DNA of 64,000 nucleotides, taken from positions 1,116,001 to 1,180,000 of the forward strand of contig JAGMUV010000006.1 in assembly GCA_020744425.1 (NCBI GenBank), written 5' to 3'. Each line of letters begins with the position of its first letter. Position 1 is the first letter of the stretch. This DNA is from Dactylonectria macrodidyma. Lineage: Eukaryota > Ascomycota > Sordariomycetes > Hypocreales > Nectriaceae. Made by a program: the position numbers and the translations under genes. The notes under the pieces are model-generated. The model was not told where the DNA came from, did no database searches, and worked only from the letters and a program-made list of their open reading frames with translations. Positions 35,974 through 47,151 of the stretch are shown piece after piece.

Positions 35974-38080
35974 ACAGACTCTCTCGCCTTTGGCCACAAG
36001 CTGCCCAGCTGCCCAGCTTTTTCTTGCAATGCAAAAATCGGTCAATGCATGCCGGGTGATTGGCGATGCAACGACTTCCAAGCATCCCGCCGTCACACGT
36101 TGCCATTCGACAGCCCTCCGTCCTACGTTATGCTCTGAATTGGTTATACGGTGCTCGATGCACCAAGCACAACGTTGTCGTCGTCGCACCCTGATCGTCA
36201 GAGGGAGGTGTCAAGAGCCCCCGGTCATGGCGTCCTGTGTGCCTGACGGGAAGATCCCTGCTCAAGACTCTCGGATGGCTTGCCAGTCCCTCTTCAAAGA
36301 GCCATCCAACTGTGGGGGGATGGGAAACCGCATCCAAGGCATTGACGCATCTACAGGGTTTGGGAAAGGTGCCACACACTCACAGCTCTCGGAGTCCACC
36401 TCATCCATCCGAGTCCGCTCCTCCTGGGGAACGCCGAAAATACCCACATCCGATCATCGCCAGTGCCGCGGCTGGTGTGCTCAGCTTCACATCCATTCCG
36501 TGATGAGAGCGGCAACGGCAGGAATCCCAAACGATGTCGCTCCTCATGACGCTCGTCACCGCGCCATCAAATGCTTGACCAAATTAGCCCGCGCCGCCCG
36601 CTGCTAGTCGAGCTTTCCCCAAGAAATGACAAGCATGCTAGTCCTTATTCCACGCATTCGGTCAGAAGCATCTGACGATCCAGTCGCACATGTTTCCTCA
36701 GCGATCCATCATCTCTGGCAGGGACCTGACTGGGGGACACAACTGCTCAAGCGAGCGATCATCTCTATTCCTACCCTCCATCGTGAGTTACTCGACAGTA
36801 GTCTAACGAGGACTTGGCTTCTGCCGCACCTGCACGAAATCACGAGTGCATGCCGCCATTTGGAGATCGAGCTTTTATTGCATCGATCCCACCCTCCAAG
36901 ACCGTCCGCTTGATAGAGTCGCCATGGAGCAGCCCTCAACTTCCCCAACATCCGAGCCGGCTTCCCCAAGTCTATCCCGAATCATGCCGTTATGCTGATA
37001 ACTGTCCTAGGCCAGAGGTGGCGGCGGCGCGGGGTCGAACCCTACCTACATTGAACCCCTCCGCAGCACAGCCAGACCGCACACACCGCTCTTTCGAAAT
37101 CTGCCACCCCCATCCAGTTGATGGGCGATTTTTTCCTCTGTCTGGCGCAATCGATAAGTCCAGCCCGCATTCCTTCGTGACTCTGGGAAGCGTTCCGGCG
37201 ATGTGCTACACTTCCCGCCATTTCACTACTATGAGAGCGTCCAAGATGTGAACCAACTAAATATTCACTATCTGCGCATGGTAGCATCGCGTTGATGGAT
37301 AAACGACCTTGGTGAGAGACTTCAATGGCCCACATCCGCGTCCTCCTGACATTTCTTTTGTCTCTTGGGGCGAAGATCAACGCCGGTTGCCCTCGCGGCC
37401 TGCCGGATTGTCAGCTTGTCTACTACGTAGTTGCCTATCTACAGTCGGTCGGCCGTGATATGTACAGCATGTGGATACACAATCAACCCAATCGCCATCC
37501 TCAAAAGCGCGCTGTGCCGTGATTCCCTGTGGCCAATGACTTTGTGGACACACCGCGACGTGGCATCTGGGCCTTCCCCCCCACGATAGAAACACACAAC
37601 TCTAGCTGTAGATAGACATGTCGGGAGGATTGAGCGGAAAGTCCTCGTCCCTCTAACCTGGATTTCATCATTAACCCGATGACTTCGAAACTGCTTTCTT
37701 GAAAGAAATCGCCACCATCAACTGCTGTACTGTACGTCTCCTCAGGCAATCCTTGAATTGGTGCGCCACCACATGCGGCACGATGGAACTGAAATGTATT
37801 TCCCTTCGAGCGGCCGAACTCCCCTCGAGGAATGGCGACATCCAACTTGCGTAGTGTGCTGCAAGCCGTCCGCTCAGCTCATGTCGCCTAACGTCTTCAC
37901 CATCATGCATGACGACTCGCTGCTCTCTTGTCCACACTTCACACGATTTGTTTACTGTGACTCACGTGTGCGCTGTCAGTTGGGGGCTCAACGCGGTCCA
38001 GTCACGGTCTTTAGACGGCACTGCCTCAGTCCTTTGATGAGGTGTTGTTGCTGTAGCCCAAAAACCGAAGCCCTTGCCAA

Positions 38081-39139
38081 TCAAATTACGATGTCCAGAT
38101 CTGCCACGACGGGCCGATGGTCTGACACGCGAATCTGATCGTCGAAGCTGTTGGCCAGGACGCCAAACGTGTTAACTTGCGCGGTGCGTGGCTCCTGGAT
38201 GAAGAGGAAGTCAATCCGCTTGGGCACTTCCCGCGCCTCTCCGAAGCTCGTGTACGTGATGTGGTTCCCGTAGTGCCGGCTTTCTGGGACCAGGTCTGAT
38301 ATGTCCGCCATGCCCGAGTCCGGCGCCGTCATGACCTTGTACGCGCCGTCGTCGGGCGGGCTATTGAAGTCGCCGCCAACGAGCGCGACGGAGGCGGCGG
38401 GTCCGTCGCCCTCGACGCTCCATTCTTTGGCAAACTTGATGAGCAACTCCGCGCTGTGCTCGCGGGCTTTGACGCCGATGTGGTCAAAGTGCGTGCTCAT
38501 GACGATGACGCGTGTCCCTGTCACGGCGTGCGAAAACTCACCCATGGTGACGATGCGGTTCAGCACAGCGTCCCAACCCCGCGACGGCCGGTCGGGCGTC
38601 TTGCTCAGCCAGCGTGTCTCCTGGCGCTCGCATCGCCACGTCTCGCGGTGGTAGAAGATGGGCGAGAACTCGCCGTCTCGCGGGCCCTCGCCGCGACCGC
38701 GCCCAATGTGCGCCCAAGTCTCGCCCAGCTCAGCCTGGATGTCCTGGATCTGTCCGTGGAGGCACTCCTGCAGGCAGATGAAGGGGCTTTCGTGGCCGGC
38801 GGTGATGAAGCGGAGCTGCGTGGTCAGCTTAGGGCAGCGGACGGACCAGGGGCGCTCGCCGAGGACGGGCCTGCCGGTCGCGTAGCGGATGTTGTAAGTG
38901 ATGATTCGCAGGGGCATCGTGGTCGGCTTCGACGATGACGCCGTCGCCGTGAGGTCCATTCTCAGTGAGGCGCTGGCCGGAACGTCGACCTTCGTCATGG
39001 CTGGGGAGGCGGGCGTGTTGACGAAGCGTTCGCGGTGACGGGTGACGCCGAGCAGCACGACGAAGAAGAGGAAGAGGAGAAGGAAAGTCTTGAGAGGGCG
39101 GTTCAGCGGGTTTCTGTATATGAGATTCAGTGAAGCCAT
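38081..39139 (-). CDS. Membrane-anchored endonuclease/exonuclease/phosphatase (EEP) family protein
   Basis: One exon of 352 codons. Residues about 18-34 (TFLLLFLFFVVLLGV) form an N-terminal membrane segment or signal anchor, so the enzyme is likely in the secretory pathway or bound to a membrane. From residue about 75 the EEP fold motifs follow in order: ITYNIRY (metal-site Asn), LQECLHGQ (metal-binding Glu), a FSPIFYHRE strand, STHFDHIG (active-site His), VALVGGDFNSPPD (Asp/Asn pair), RIDFLFI, and a C-terminal VSDHRPVVADL with the catalytic Asp-His. All expected catalytic residues are present. The family cleaves phosphodiester or phosphomonoester bonds in nucleic acids, inositol phosphates or sphingolipids, so the substrate cannot be told from sequence. 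The start at 39139 precedes the anchor directly. Confidence 0.9.
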   Translation of the reverse strand: MASLNLIYRNPLNRPLKTFLLLFLFFVVLLGVTRHRERFVNTPASPAMTKVDVPASASLRMDLTATASSSKPTTMPLRIITYNIRYATGRPVLGERPWSVRCPKLTTQLRFITAGHESPFICLQECLHGQIQDIQAELGETWAHIGRGRGEGPRDGEFSPIFYHRETWRCERQETRWLSKTPDRPSRGWDAVLNRIVTMGEFSHAVTGTRVIVMSTHFDHIGVKAREHSAELLIKFAKEWSVEGDGPAASVALVGGDFNSPPDDGAYKVMTAPDSGMADISDLVPESRHYGNHITYTSFGEAREVPKRIDFLFIQEPRTAQVNTFGVLANSFDDQIRVSDHRPVVADLDIVI

Positions 39140-41070
39140 ACAAAGACGCTCACGTCATGTCGTTCCAAGGGTGACGGTCGATTGGGGAGGCGAGGCTGGC
39201 GTCACACATCACGTGTTTCCCCGGATTGAACCCCACGTGCGGCCCGCACTGCCGCAATGGGGTTAGTGAGACGCGAATAGCATCAAACTCTGGAACTCGG
39301 GCAGTGATCTGGGCCTGCAGGGTTTGAAGGGCCCCAGGCGGCAGGCCGTCCAGTGAATAGGCCCATTTTTAACAGGGGACGACTCGAACTCCCGCTTGAA
39401 ACGTGAGTCTATTCTAAATGACGGACGCCCTTCGGTATGACATATTCAGGTGGGCGGTGCAACCAAAACCATCCTGAAACGAGTGTCAAGTGCAGGCATG
39501 CCAACCAATAGGGAATTGAATGAGCAGTGTGGCATAGTACTTTCATTTCCCTAAGTATTTGCTTTTTGAACAGAACGAAGTTTTAGCATCACCCGTGCGA
39601 GCCAACGGCCCGATCATGCCCATCTTGTTGTCCCCTGTAGTCGAAAGATCCGTACTAATCACTAATCACAAAGGCTGCCCACAAAGTTTGTGTGTGCCGA
39701 TTGGATCTTACCCGGAACACTGTTGGTGTGACAAAGTGGCTCAATGTCCCGCTCCAGTAGTTCGGTGATCTGTGGAAGTTTGCTTTAAACTTTCCATTCT
39801 TATGCTCGGGAAGGATAGGAGGGAAAGTCTCGTAGTATTACATAGTAGTTTACGATCCCAAGAATTAATCTACACATCAAGGCCAACGTCAAGTCCCTCT
39901 TCCCTCTAATATGCTTCTACGAAAAGAGGCTTGCGTATGTTCAGTTTATTGCAGCCAGTGTCGATGCACAAGTAGGGGTTGGCGGATAGTGCACACAGCC
40001 ACTAATCAGGAAAATATCGATAAGAATACTATTTAATACACTTCGTCTGATCTTAATCTGATCGCCGTAAATCCAGGCATCCTAAACATGGCCAGCCAGT
40101 CGTGTTACTTGTCAATGCCGACAGTCATGAGCTTGGTGAGCCACTAAGATCACCTCACTCTTTACAATCCCCATGAGACCAGTAGGCTAAAGTGTTATAT
40201 CAAGTCAACACAGACCGAGTTCTTAGTAGATAAGCTATCGAGATGATCCAACAAACGCAGGCTTGATTGATAGTGTTCGTGCTGGGAAATAACAATGTCA
40301 ATAAGTTGTCAGAGCCAATGCGTCCGAAGAGAATGCCGATAACATGCACTCATCAAGCTACGAACCAGGATGAGTTTTCAATGACATTGCATTATTAACA
40401 GCTCACAGACTACTGTCCTTCTTACAAGTGGTAATTAGTAAATAGGCTCGAGCTTCACCCTACATGAATGATATCAAACATGACAGATCTGCCATGAGCG
40501 CCGCGTATCTAAACAGAGCTCTAGTATCCTTTCACTTCGTCATCTACCACACGTCTTAAACACTCCCAAGCGGGGAAGCGCTTCCTTTGGCTGGTAGCTC
40601 TCACTAGAGATGATGTTGTGCTAGCTGTTACAATTAAAGCTAGTGAATTTAAGGTCTTGTTGCTGTGTTGCTGTCTCAAAGGGTATTCATTCTGCTTCTC
40701 AGCTATCCATGAATCACCCCTTAAATAACGAGGCAAGCTCTCTCGTATGCCTTGGTGAACCTTCCTCGTCTACCCCCTACCCATCGCGTCCCACTTTCCT
40801 CGGAATATACATAACCTTCCACTTTACAGCTGACTTTCTTTGGGATTGCTAACGGCTCTACGTCTCGAGTTCACATTGCGATAGTGTGATGTGCGTCTAA
40901 GGCAGCCAAGCTATCGCTATAGACTTCTTCAACAAAAAATTCCGCCACGATGCCAACTGGATGTACCTCAGATGAGTGTCAAAGTCATTGTGTAATATGG
41001 AGCTATCTTAATAACAGGCACGATGTGCATCGGCTCGGGTATTGTATTACCTGCACAGCCCGGGTAGCAA

Positions 41071-41095
41071 AAGTATACAGCCAAGTATACAGCCA
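41071..41095. repeat. 12-bp direct duplication (AGTATACAGCCA)
   Basis: Two units head to tail in AT-rich gene-free DNA. Confidence 0.85.
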
Positions 41096-44000
41096 TAGTA
41101 CCCATACACTCTTTTACGCACACCCACTCAGTCAACACTGTCCGCCGAAAATCGGTCACCCAGCCTAAGCAGTGCCAGGGCATAGTTATAAAAATTTTGA
41201 TTAGCCAGTATTGGTCTATTTCGACAATTATTGTGCAGCCTCACAGTCTTTGCAAGGTGGTTTCAGAGTCATCATATCGCGTAGTAACCGCTTAATCGGG
41301 AACCGGAGTTGTCAAAATATCCTTGCCAAACATCCGCGCTGCTCAAATCTCCATCACTATGCCCCGCGCATTCATCAAGCTTGGTTCTGTTATCAATGCG
41401 TTTGAGACACGAAAAGCCACACCTAACGCGAGCGTCACACGCCTTGGTTAAGCTCTGTATTGGATGCATCGTTAAATCATGAATGACACATGGTTATCGA
41501 ACGAACATATGACCCAACATCATTTAGCTCTCTAATAGACCTATCAGAGGAAACCTTTGTGAATTAGCCGATCTTAGATGAGTCTCGACTTCGAAGGGAG
41601 AGTCCGTATTACAAGGGGGACAGCCAGGTTCGGCCACGGCACTAGACATGTTTGTGGCGTTTACGTTGAACGTTGTTGCTCCCATCGCCTGCATTGGACT
41701 ACTTGGCGGGCCATTTTGTTTTTTTAATGTCAAGTTTGGCGACCATTGAATGAATGTATTTCCAAGATATGCCGAAGCGGTACGCACATAGCATAAAAAG
41801 ATTGAACCGTAGGACATTGGCAACCATCTGAAGCGAAGGGAGATAAGATATCCTGCCACCTCTTTTGTTGCACGCCTAGGCAACCTTAGTAGGCTAATTT
41901 GTGGCCTTTTTACTCTTTTCGTCTAACGTTGAAGCATCACAGTTCACTGTATCAAGCTCGGGGAGGCGGATGGGAACAAAATGAGGCTAACAGACTTGAC
42001 CAGTGCGTAGCGGCAAATGACAAGAATACCCAGTCATAAGACAAAATGTATCACATCTGCCTTGGTGTAGTCCACATGTTGATGGATGCCTAGCGAGACA
42101 GCGGGCTCAACTAGTGAAGGGAGTAGGTGTAAAGTGCACGAAAATTAACCCAGCCAAACCTCGGATTGCTACAAATTCCACAAAACGCAACACAAGAGCC
42201 TTTTGGAGGCAAGATGATTCACAGGCCTTTTCAACTGGCCACTCAAAACTCAGCATCTGCCTGCAGAGCGCCACTATTGAAGGGATTCTCGCCCAACCCG
42301 CCCGAGTGGGGCTCCGGAGGTCAGCCCCGGGGGAGGCTTGCTCCACAATCCCGGCCGGGCTGAATATCTGCCCGGGGCGGGGAGTCGGGCTGCCTCCTGC
42401 GGGGTCTGGCGCAGGAGCTAGTTAGTCTGGCTCTACAAATAGCGCCACGGCTCGTATCGAACAGAGGGCGGACCGGCACATGGCCGCCGTCCAAGCCTGT
42501 CCTTATCTCTGAATGCTCACGCTCGAGAGGTTCAGAAGGGTCACCCGAGGCTCCACTCGGTCTGGCTGAGACAAATGCGTGAAGAATGACGACTTTGAGA
42601 AATGATTTTCTCGCGCCGTCGGCGCCCCAGCCCCTTCTGGGAGCGCCTCGTCAGCTAAGGTTTCTCGTTTAGGACAGCTTCGAGGGTGGTTCAGCCTGAT
42701 CTTTCCAGTTCCAGGCCACGCCCATGGCTTGTGGCTCCCACGCGTGCAGGTGCGGAGGTAGGGGAGGGTAAGCATCGCGGACGATGATTTGATGCAACGT
42801 TGTCGCAGAGCGAGAGTCTATTTGATTACCTGGAGCTCTGAGGGCACACACACGCACTTTGGGTCGCAATATTCGCCACTTGAGGATGCCTCTTGGGGTG
42901 CCGCTTTGAGGTGAGGAAGCCGCTTGGGGATGCCGCTTGGGGATGGCATAATCAATTACACAGCATCAACTTGAACAAGTGCCCCCAGCTGTTGTGATAT
43001 GGGCGCAACCACCACGAGGCAAGTGTTATCTCGTCTGGGATCACGGCTGATGGCCGCGTTTCCCTCTTGGGAACGCTCCTGGTTCCCACGTAATCGGTAG
43101 TCCGCATGGCCGACCAAAGCGGCGGCTCATTCTTACCAATGTCCCAACAATGACGACATTTGTCTTTGCGTAACACGACTGATCACTTCCCCCCCTCCCC
43201 CGCGTTTGCATTTCTCGGCGATCAACGGCTTGCGTCTTGCTCGGCATGTTCTGCCCTCATCAGCGTTGCAAGGTTTCACCACCTCGTTTGTGGCCCCGTG
43301 ATCCAGGCGTGCGTAGGTAAAACCCCCTCGGCCGGGCTGTCTCGAGTCTGGCGCCGTTTTTTGCCTTGATTTATTTCCAAAGCCAAGGCCAAGTCCCAAG
43401 TCCAAGTCGCACTAATGAGGAAGCTCTCGTGCGACTCTGCCCACACGAACGTGATGCTTGACGCTGGGGTCGCGCCTAGGGGAAAGACACCTGCAAGGCA
43501 CCATGCATGCCTCCTCTGATCGATTTCGCACTTGCTGCTCGATCGAAAATCGGCCATACTCTATGATAGGCCTCGCTGGCTGAGATCTCGTTTTGATCAG
43601 CAGGACGCTGGCTGTTCTGGTGGGCGAGGCCGGCATGGCCGGTGCTGACCAGGCCGCAGGCACAGTCAGATGGCGCGGTCATGGTGGTGAGGGTGTCGTC
43701 CATGTCTCACTTCTGCTCGGACGGTACGACGCCCGACAAAGAGCGCGCCCGCCACAAAAAGATTTTTCAAATGGGTGGTGGAACTTGGGAAGATGCACAG
43801 GTGACAGATGTTGACGGTTTCTCGGCACGGGGCGTCTTGGTATGATAGTGAAGATACTTGGTTGGGTCAATCTGGTTACTTAGGTGCCAACTGCCAAGCT
43901 GCGAAACGGAGACTATCAGTAGGCTAACACTGGATAGCTTTTGGCCTTGTATTTTTCCAGCGGCTGTCGCGTTCCGCAGACGAGAGACGATGGAGATGAG

Positions 44001-44680
44001 GAGAAAGAGGGTGGGAGGGGAGGACCCTGCGTCGGAGACCTGTTGCATCGTGTGGTTGCAACTTGCAGCTTGTGGCTGCCATGCCATCCAATATTATACT
44101 CGACTGTCGACTGTCAGCCAATGATGGTGCCAACCACCCTCCCTTTTTCTCCGTTCCAGCCAGCCCGAGCAACGCTTGCTCCGGTTACTCCATTGCTCCG
44201 GTGCTTGGTCTAGTCCTCCCCTGCTCCATACTATGGACTGCCTCCAAGAGTCCAATCCTGCTTCAAACGAACGCTCCAAAACCCCCATGACTTCCCCCGT
44301 TCGAGCCCGATTATCAATCTAGTGAACCACAGCCTTTGGACGCGTGGCGCCCGCACCGACGCCTCATAGGTTCGCCATCCATCTTCACTTTCACGTGCGG
44401 CAGCTCCTGGTCCAAGTTGGAGGCACAGGCAGCCCCCGCTTGCACCCTATCGTCTTAGCGAGCCGATGACCACCATCTCAGGCCTCTTGGTCCTCACAAG
44501 GCCGTTACCCCATGTCCCAAAGGATCGCCCAACAGGGAACCATGCTTAGCTGGAACGGAGTCTTCTGCCGTGCTCTTTGAAATGACTGCAAACCCGTGAG
44601 TGGGGAATGCTGCCTGTGGGCTGTGAGTCTGTGGCCGGTGGCCTCGTGCACCCACGCAACCTCGACTCCAGCGCCTCGTC

Positions 44681-44688
44681 TATATATG
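44681..44688 (+). promoter_or_regulatory. TATA-box candidate for the acidic protein gene
   Basis: TATATATG in otherwise GC-rich DNA, about 320 bp before the start codon at 45005. A C/T-rich stretch typical of fungal transcription start regions follows (44815-44920). Confidence 0.4.
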
Positions 44689-45004
44689 ACCACGGCCTCT
44701 CGCCCCGGGCACATTTCCAGTTCGCCCTGCCTTGACCTTCGCTATCAATGTAGCCTTTGGTGAATGACTCTGACTCTCCGTGAACCACACTGGTGATCCT
44801 CAGGCTTGACACTTTCCTGTTTGCGCCGGCTCGGCCGGTGGTGCCTTTTATTGCCCTTGCACCGTCACTTCTGCCTTCCCATAAACTGCTTTCATCCACA
44901 TCCTCCTCACCTCTCAGCAACCCAAGCTTTCACTACCACGGTCAACCAGCCGACCCAAACAACAACTCACCTTGATTCGGTGTATAATTAATACTCAACA
45001 CAAC

Positions 45005-45736
45005 ATGCCTACCGACTCTGAGATGCGGTCTCGTCGGGACTCTTGGCCCCCAACGATGGTGCGCCTGCAACCAACCCGCTCCACACCCAAGGCACCACTG
45101 CCATCGCTGGATGATATCGACAACGATCCTCTCACATATTTCCTGACACCGGCACCAGACATCGATGATGATGACATGGACATCGCCATTATGGACTTTG
45201 ACGCAGGCATTCAGGACGACAACCAGCCCCGCGAGATGATCCGCAGTGTCAGCCCCTCCACTCTAGACGGCCTCCGCAAGCCCGGACTCCGGCCCGTCTC
45301 CCCCGACACCTGCTCCGACATGACGGCCGACGACGAGGATGACGACGAGGACTACATCCGCTTCTCCCCCGGCCGGGACAGCCTCCTCTCCCTGCACGAC
45401 ATCTTCGGCGACGGCACCCGCCCCAAGAGCCCCGCCTTCGGGCAGTCCAACAACGCCCACCTCTCGCCCTCGTCACCGCAGCTCCGGGGTAGGACCCGGG
45501 GGCACGGTCCGGCCCGCACCACGTCGTCGCGCCGCCGCCCGGGCAAGGTTTGGCGCGAGCCGAGCCCGGACGTCTGGTCCATCGAGGAGGAGACGGAGGA
45601 GGAGCTCATGAGCGACATGGGGAGCAGCGTTGCCGCCCGAAGCGACGTCGGCGACGCCGAGCACGAGCGCAAGACCGCCCGCGCCAAGAGGGCCGCCAAG
45701 CCGAAGAAGAAGGTCCGGTTTGTTCTACCGGCCTAG
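45005..45736 (+). CDS. Acidic, intrinsically disordered protein with C-terminal RVxF-like (PP1-docking) motif
   Basis: One exon of 243 codons. The start at 45005 (context CAACATGCC) is the first true ATG of the frame. I do not recognise a named family. Residues about 35-70 and 100-115 are Asp-rich (DDIDNDPLTYFLTPAPDIDDDDMD; DDEDDDEDYIRF). Several Ser-Pro sites (RSVSPST, RPVSPDT, RPKSPAFG, LSPSSPQ) look like proline-directed kinase sites. A basic, Arg-rich middle (about 150-180) precedes a Trp-containing segment (GKVWREPSPDVWSIEEE). The last residues are basic and end KKKVRFVLPA. KVRF at about 236-239 fits the [RK]x(0-1)[VI]x[FW] docking motif of protein phosphatase 1. A regulatory or scaffold role with PP1 is inference. 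Confidence 0.75.
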   Translation: MPTDSEMRSRRDSWPPTMVRLQPTRSTPKAPLPSLDDIDNDPLTYFLTPAPDIDDDDMDIAIMDFDAGIQDDNQPREMIRSVSPSTLDGLRKPGLRPVSPDTCSDMTADDEDDDEDYIRFSPGRDSLLSLHDIFGDGTRPKSPAFGQSNNAHLSPSSPQLRGRTRGHGPARTTSSRRRPGKVWREPSPDVWSIEEETEEELMSDMGSSVAARSDVGDAEHERKTARAKRAAKPKKKVRFVLPA

Positions 45737-46836
45737 ACGGGATTCAGGGTTTTCTAGATTGCGTTGGAGGACATTTACTTTGCATGGTCACGGAGTTTAC
45801 GGATCTGCTTTCCCTTTCCTATTTGTCCTGCATTGCATGGAGGAGTTCGGGGTGTGCTTCTGCATCTGGTTCCATTCTCTAGCGGTTCCGCAGCATGGAT
45901 CATTAGTATATGGCTGGTCCATGTGTTTCTTTTTGGTGGGGGTTTTTTCTGTCCTCACGTTTGTTTCTTCGGTTTCTATGGCACATGTTGACGCTGAAGC
46001 ATACGGGTGGTCAAATTGTCTACACTGCATTTTATATTTTTCTCGGAGCAATCCACCTATTTGCCTCCAGTTGAGGCCTATTTTTCTACTTCATTATTTC
46101 ATCAATCTACTATTATACCGTCAAATTATCCATAGTTATATGCTCATGTGTTGCCAACGTGCTATAAATACGTACGCCATTCAGCTTAGGGTAACTGATG
46201 GCAATTGGACTGGGAATCGACCCATTCGCAGGAAACCCATTCGCCCTCCTAATCGGGATAGCCGTTTAGAGCATCCGGCGGTTTCTGGACTGGTTCCAGG
46301 GCATATTCGTTGTGTGCTGTCATCTTTACCGATAAAGACGTATCACTAGATGGGTAACAGTAAACGAGGCATCCCCTGCGTAGACCTCATTCAAATGCCA
46401 GGCCCTTCGCTACCCTAGACCAATACCAAATACAACCAATGGTACCCAGTCACGACATGGACTACAGTCGCGTGAAAGCCCAAGATTTGTTCCCCAATTG
46501 ACAGAAACTGAGATCACGTCCGTTATGATGTCGAAACCAGACTAAGAAATTTATTATCGAAGTACATGCTTGACCTTAGCTGGAGAGTTGGTCTCACGCA
46601 CTCCAACGGGGAGGTCCTCCATTGAGCCCATTTCGCTCCCAGAAGGCTGGACAAATAACCAACCAGAACAACTCGAATAATCCAGTTCGATTTGAGATAA
46701 GTGAGATGAACATATCAAAGATGTTGGAAGCCCTAGGATATCACATGACATATTTGACATTAGCACCCCCCTAGTCTACTTGCCTCGCTGATGAGGAATT
46801 CCCTTGATTTCAGTCGTTTCTGAAGTCATCATCAGC
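45737..46836. other. 3' region and spacer before 5S genes
   Basis: T-rich sequence after the stop at 45736 is likely 3' untranslated region. The rest has no supported gene. Frames at 45630-46349 continue out of the preceding coding region in another frame and are shadows. Confidence 0.5.
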
Positions 46837-46955
46837 ACATACGACCATAGCTCTTAGAAAATACGGGATCCCGTCCGCTCTCCCTTAGTCAAGCTGAGAA
46901 GCGGTGGATTAGTACTCGGGTCGGTGACGACCGGGGAATCCCCACTGTTGTATGT
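46837..46955 (+). rRNA. 5S rRNA gene, copy 1
   Basis: The sequence begins ACATACGACCATAG and ends GTTGTATGT, whose ends pair to form helix I, and contains the conserved CCCGTCCGCTCT, AAGCTGAGAAGCGG and GGTCGGTGACGACC blocks of filamentous-ascomycete 5S RNA. The length is 119 nt. A run of six T follows at once, as a polymerase III terminator. It stands apart from any rDNA array, as is usual for dispersed 5S genes in sordariomycetes. Confidence 0.92.
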
Positions 46956-47032
46956 TTTTTGCTCCTCGTGCCTCTTTTGTTGAGATCTTCATTCTGCTAC
47001 CATCATGAGCCTGTTCCACTTCACCGAGTACC

Positions 47033-47151
47033 ACATACGACCATAGCTCTTAGAAAATACGGGATCCCGTCCGCTCTCCCTTAGTCAAGCTGAGAAGCGG
47101 CGAATTAGTACTCGGGTCGGTGACGACCGGGGAATCCTCGCTGTTGTATGT
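47033..47151 (+). rRNA. 5S rRNA gene, copy 2
   Basis: A second 119-nt gene in the same orientation, 77 bp after the first. It differs from copy 1 at only a few positions (for example GGCGAATTAG for GGTGGATTAG, and CCTCGCTG for CCCCACTG near the 3' end). Helix I is intact and a T run follows (TATTTTTTG). The spacer between the two genes is not itself duplicated upstream of copy 1. Confidence 0.92.

Larger units (their letters stand above)
30770..38080. other. Long gene-free interval (about 7.3 kb)
   Basis: The first 500 bp are the leader of the minus-strand gene at 28937-30769. After that, open frames occur on both strands (notably 31.2-31.9, 33.2-34.5 and 35.1-36.6 kb), but they shadow each other, carry no domain and lie in low-complexity, GC-richer DNA with tandem repeats. 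I find no splice-joined reading that gives a recognisable protein. Given its size, a long non-coding transcript or a fast-evolving small gene could be missed. Confidence 0.4.
39140..45004. other. Gene-free interval, AT-rich in its left half
   Basis: 39.4-42.2 kb is AT-richer than the rest of the window and full of stops in every frame, which suits old decayed repeats. At about 42285-42420 composition jumps to strongly GC-rich (palindrome CCCGGCCGGG at 42349-42358). 42.5-44.5 kb again has only short frames. A 12-bp direct duplication lies at 41071-41095. The last 300 bp are the promoter and leader of the gene at 45005. Confidence 0.45.

Noticed and set aside
35087..36607. Overlapping frames of 182, 167, 211 and 252 codons
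   Set aside because: Mutual shadows on both strands over GC-rich and tandem-repeat DNA; no motif could be recognised in any of them.
37030..37060. Minus-strand B-box match (GGTTCGACCCC)
   Set aside because: No T-stem pairing and no A box upstream; chance match.
39366..39435. Minus-strand tRNA-like stretch
   Set aside because: A possible T-loop (GTTCGAGTC) is present, but the stems do not pair and no anticodon arm can be drawn.
45249..45699. Minus-strand frames across the acidic protein gene
   Set aside because: Shadows caused by the GC-rich third positions of the plus-strand gene.
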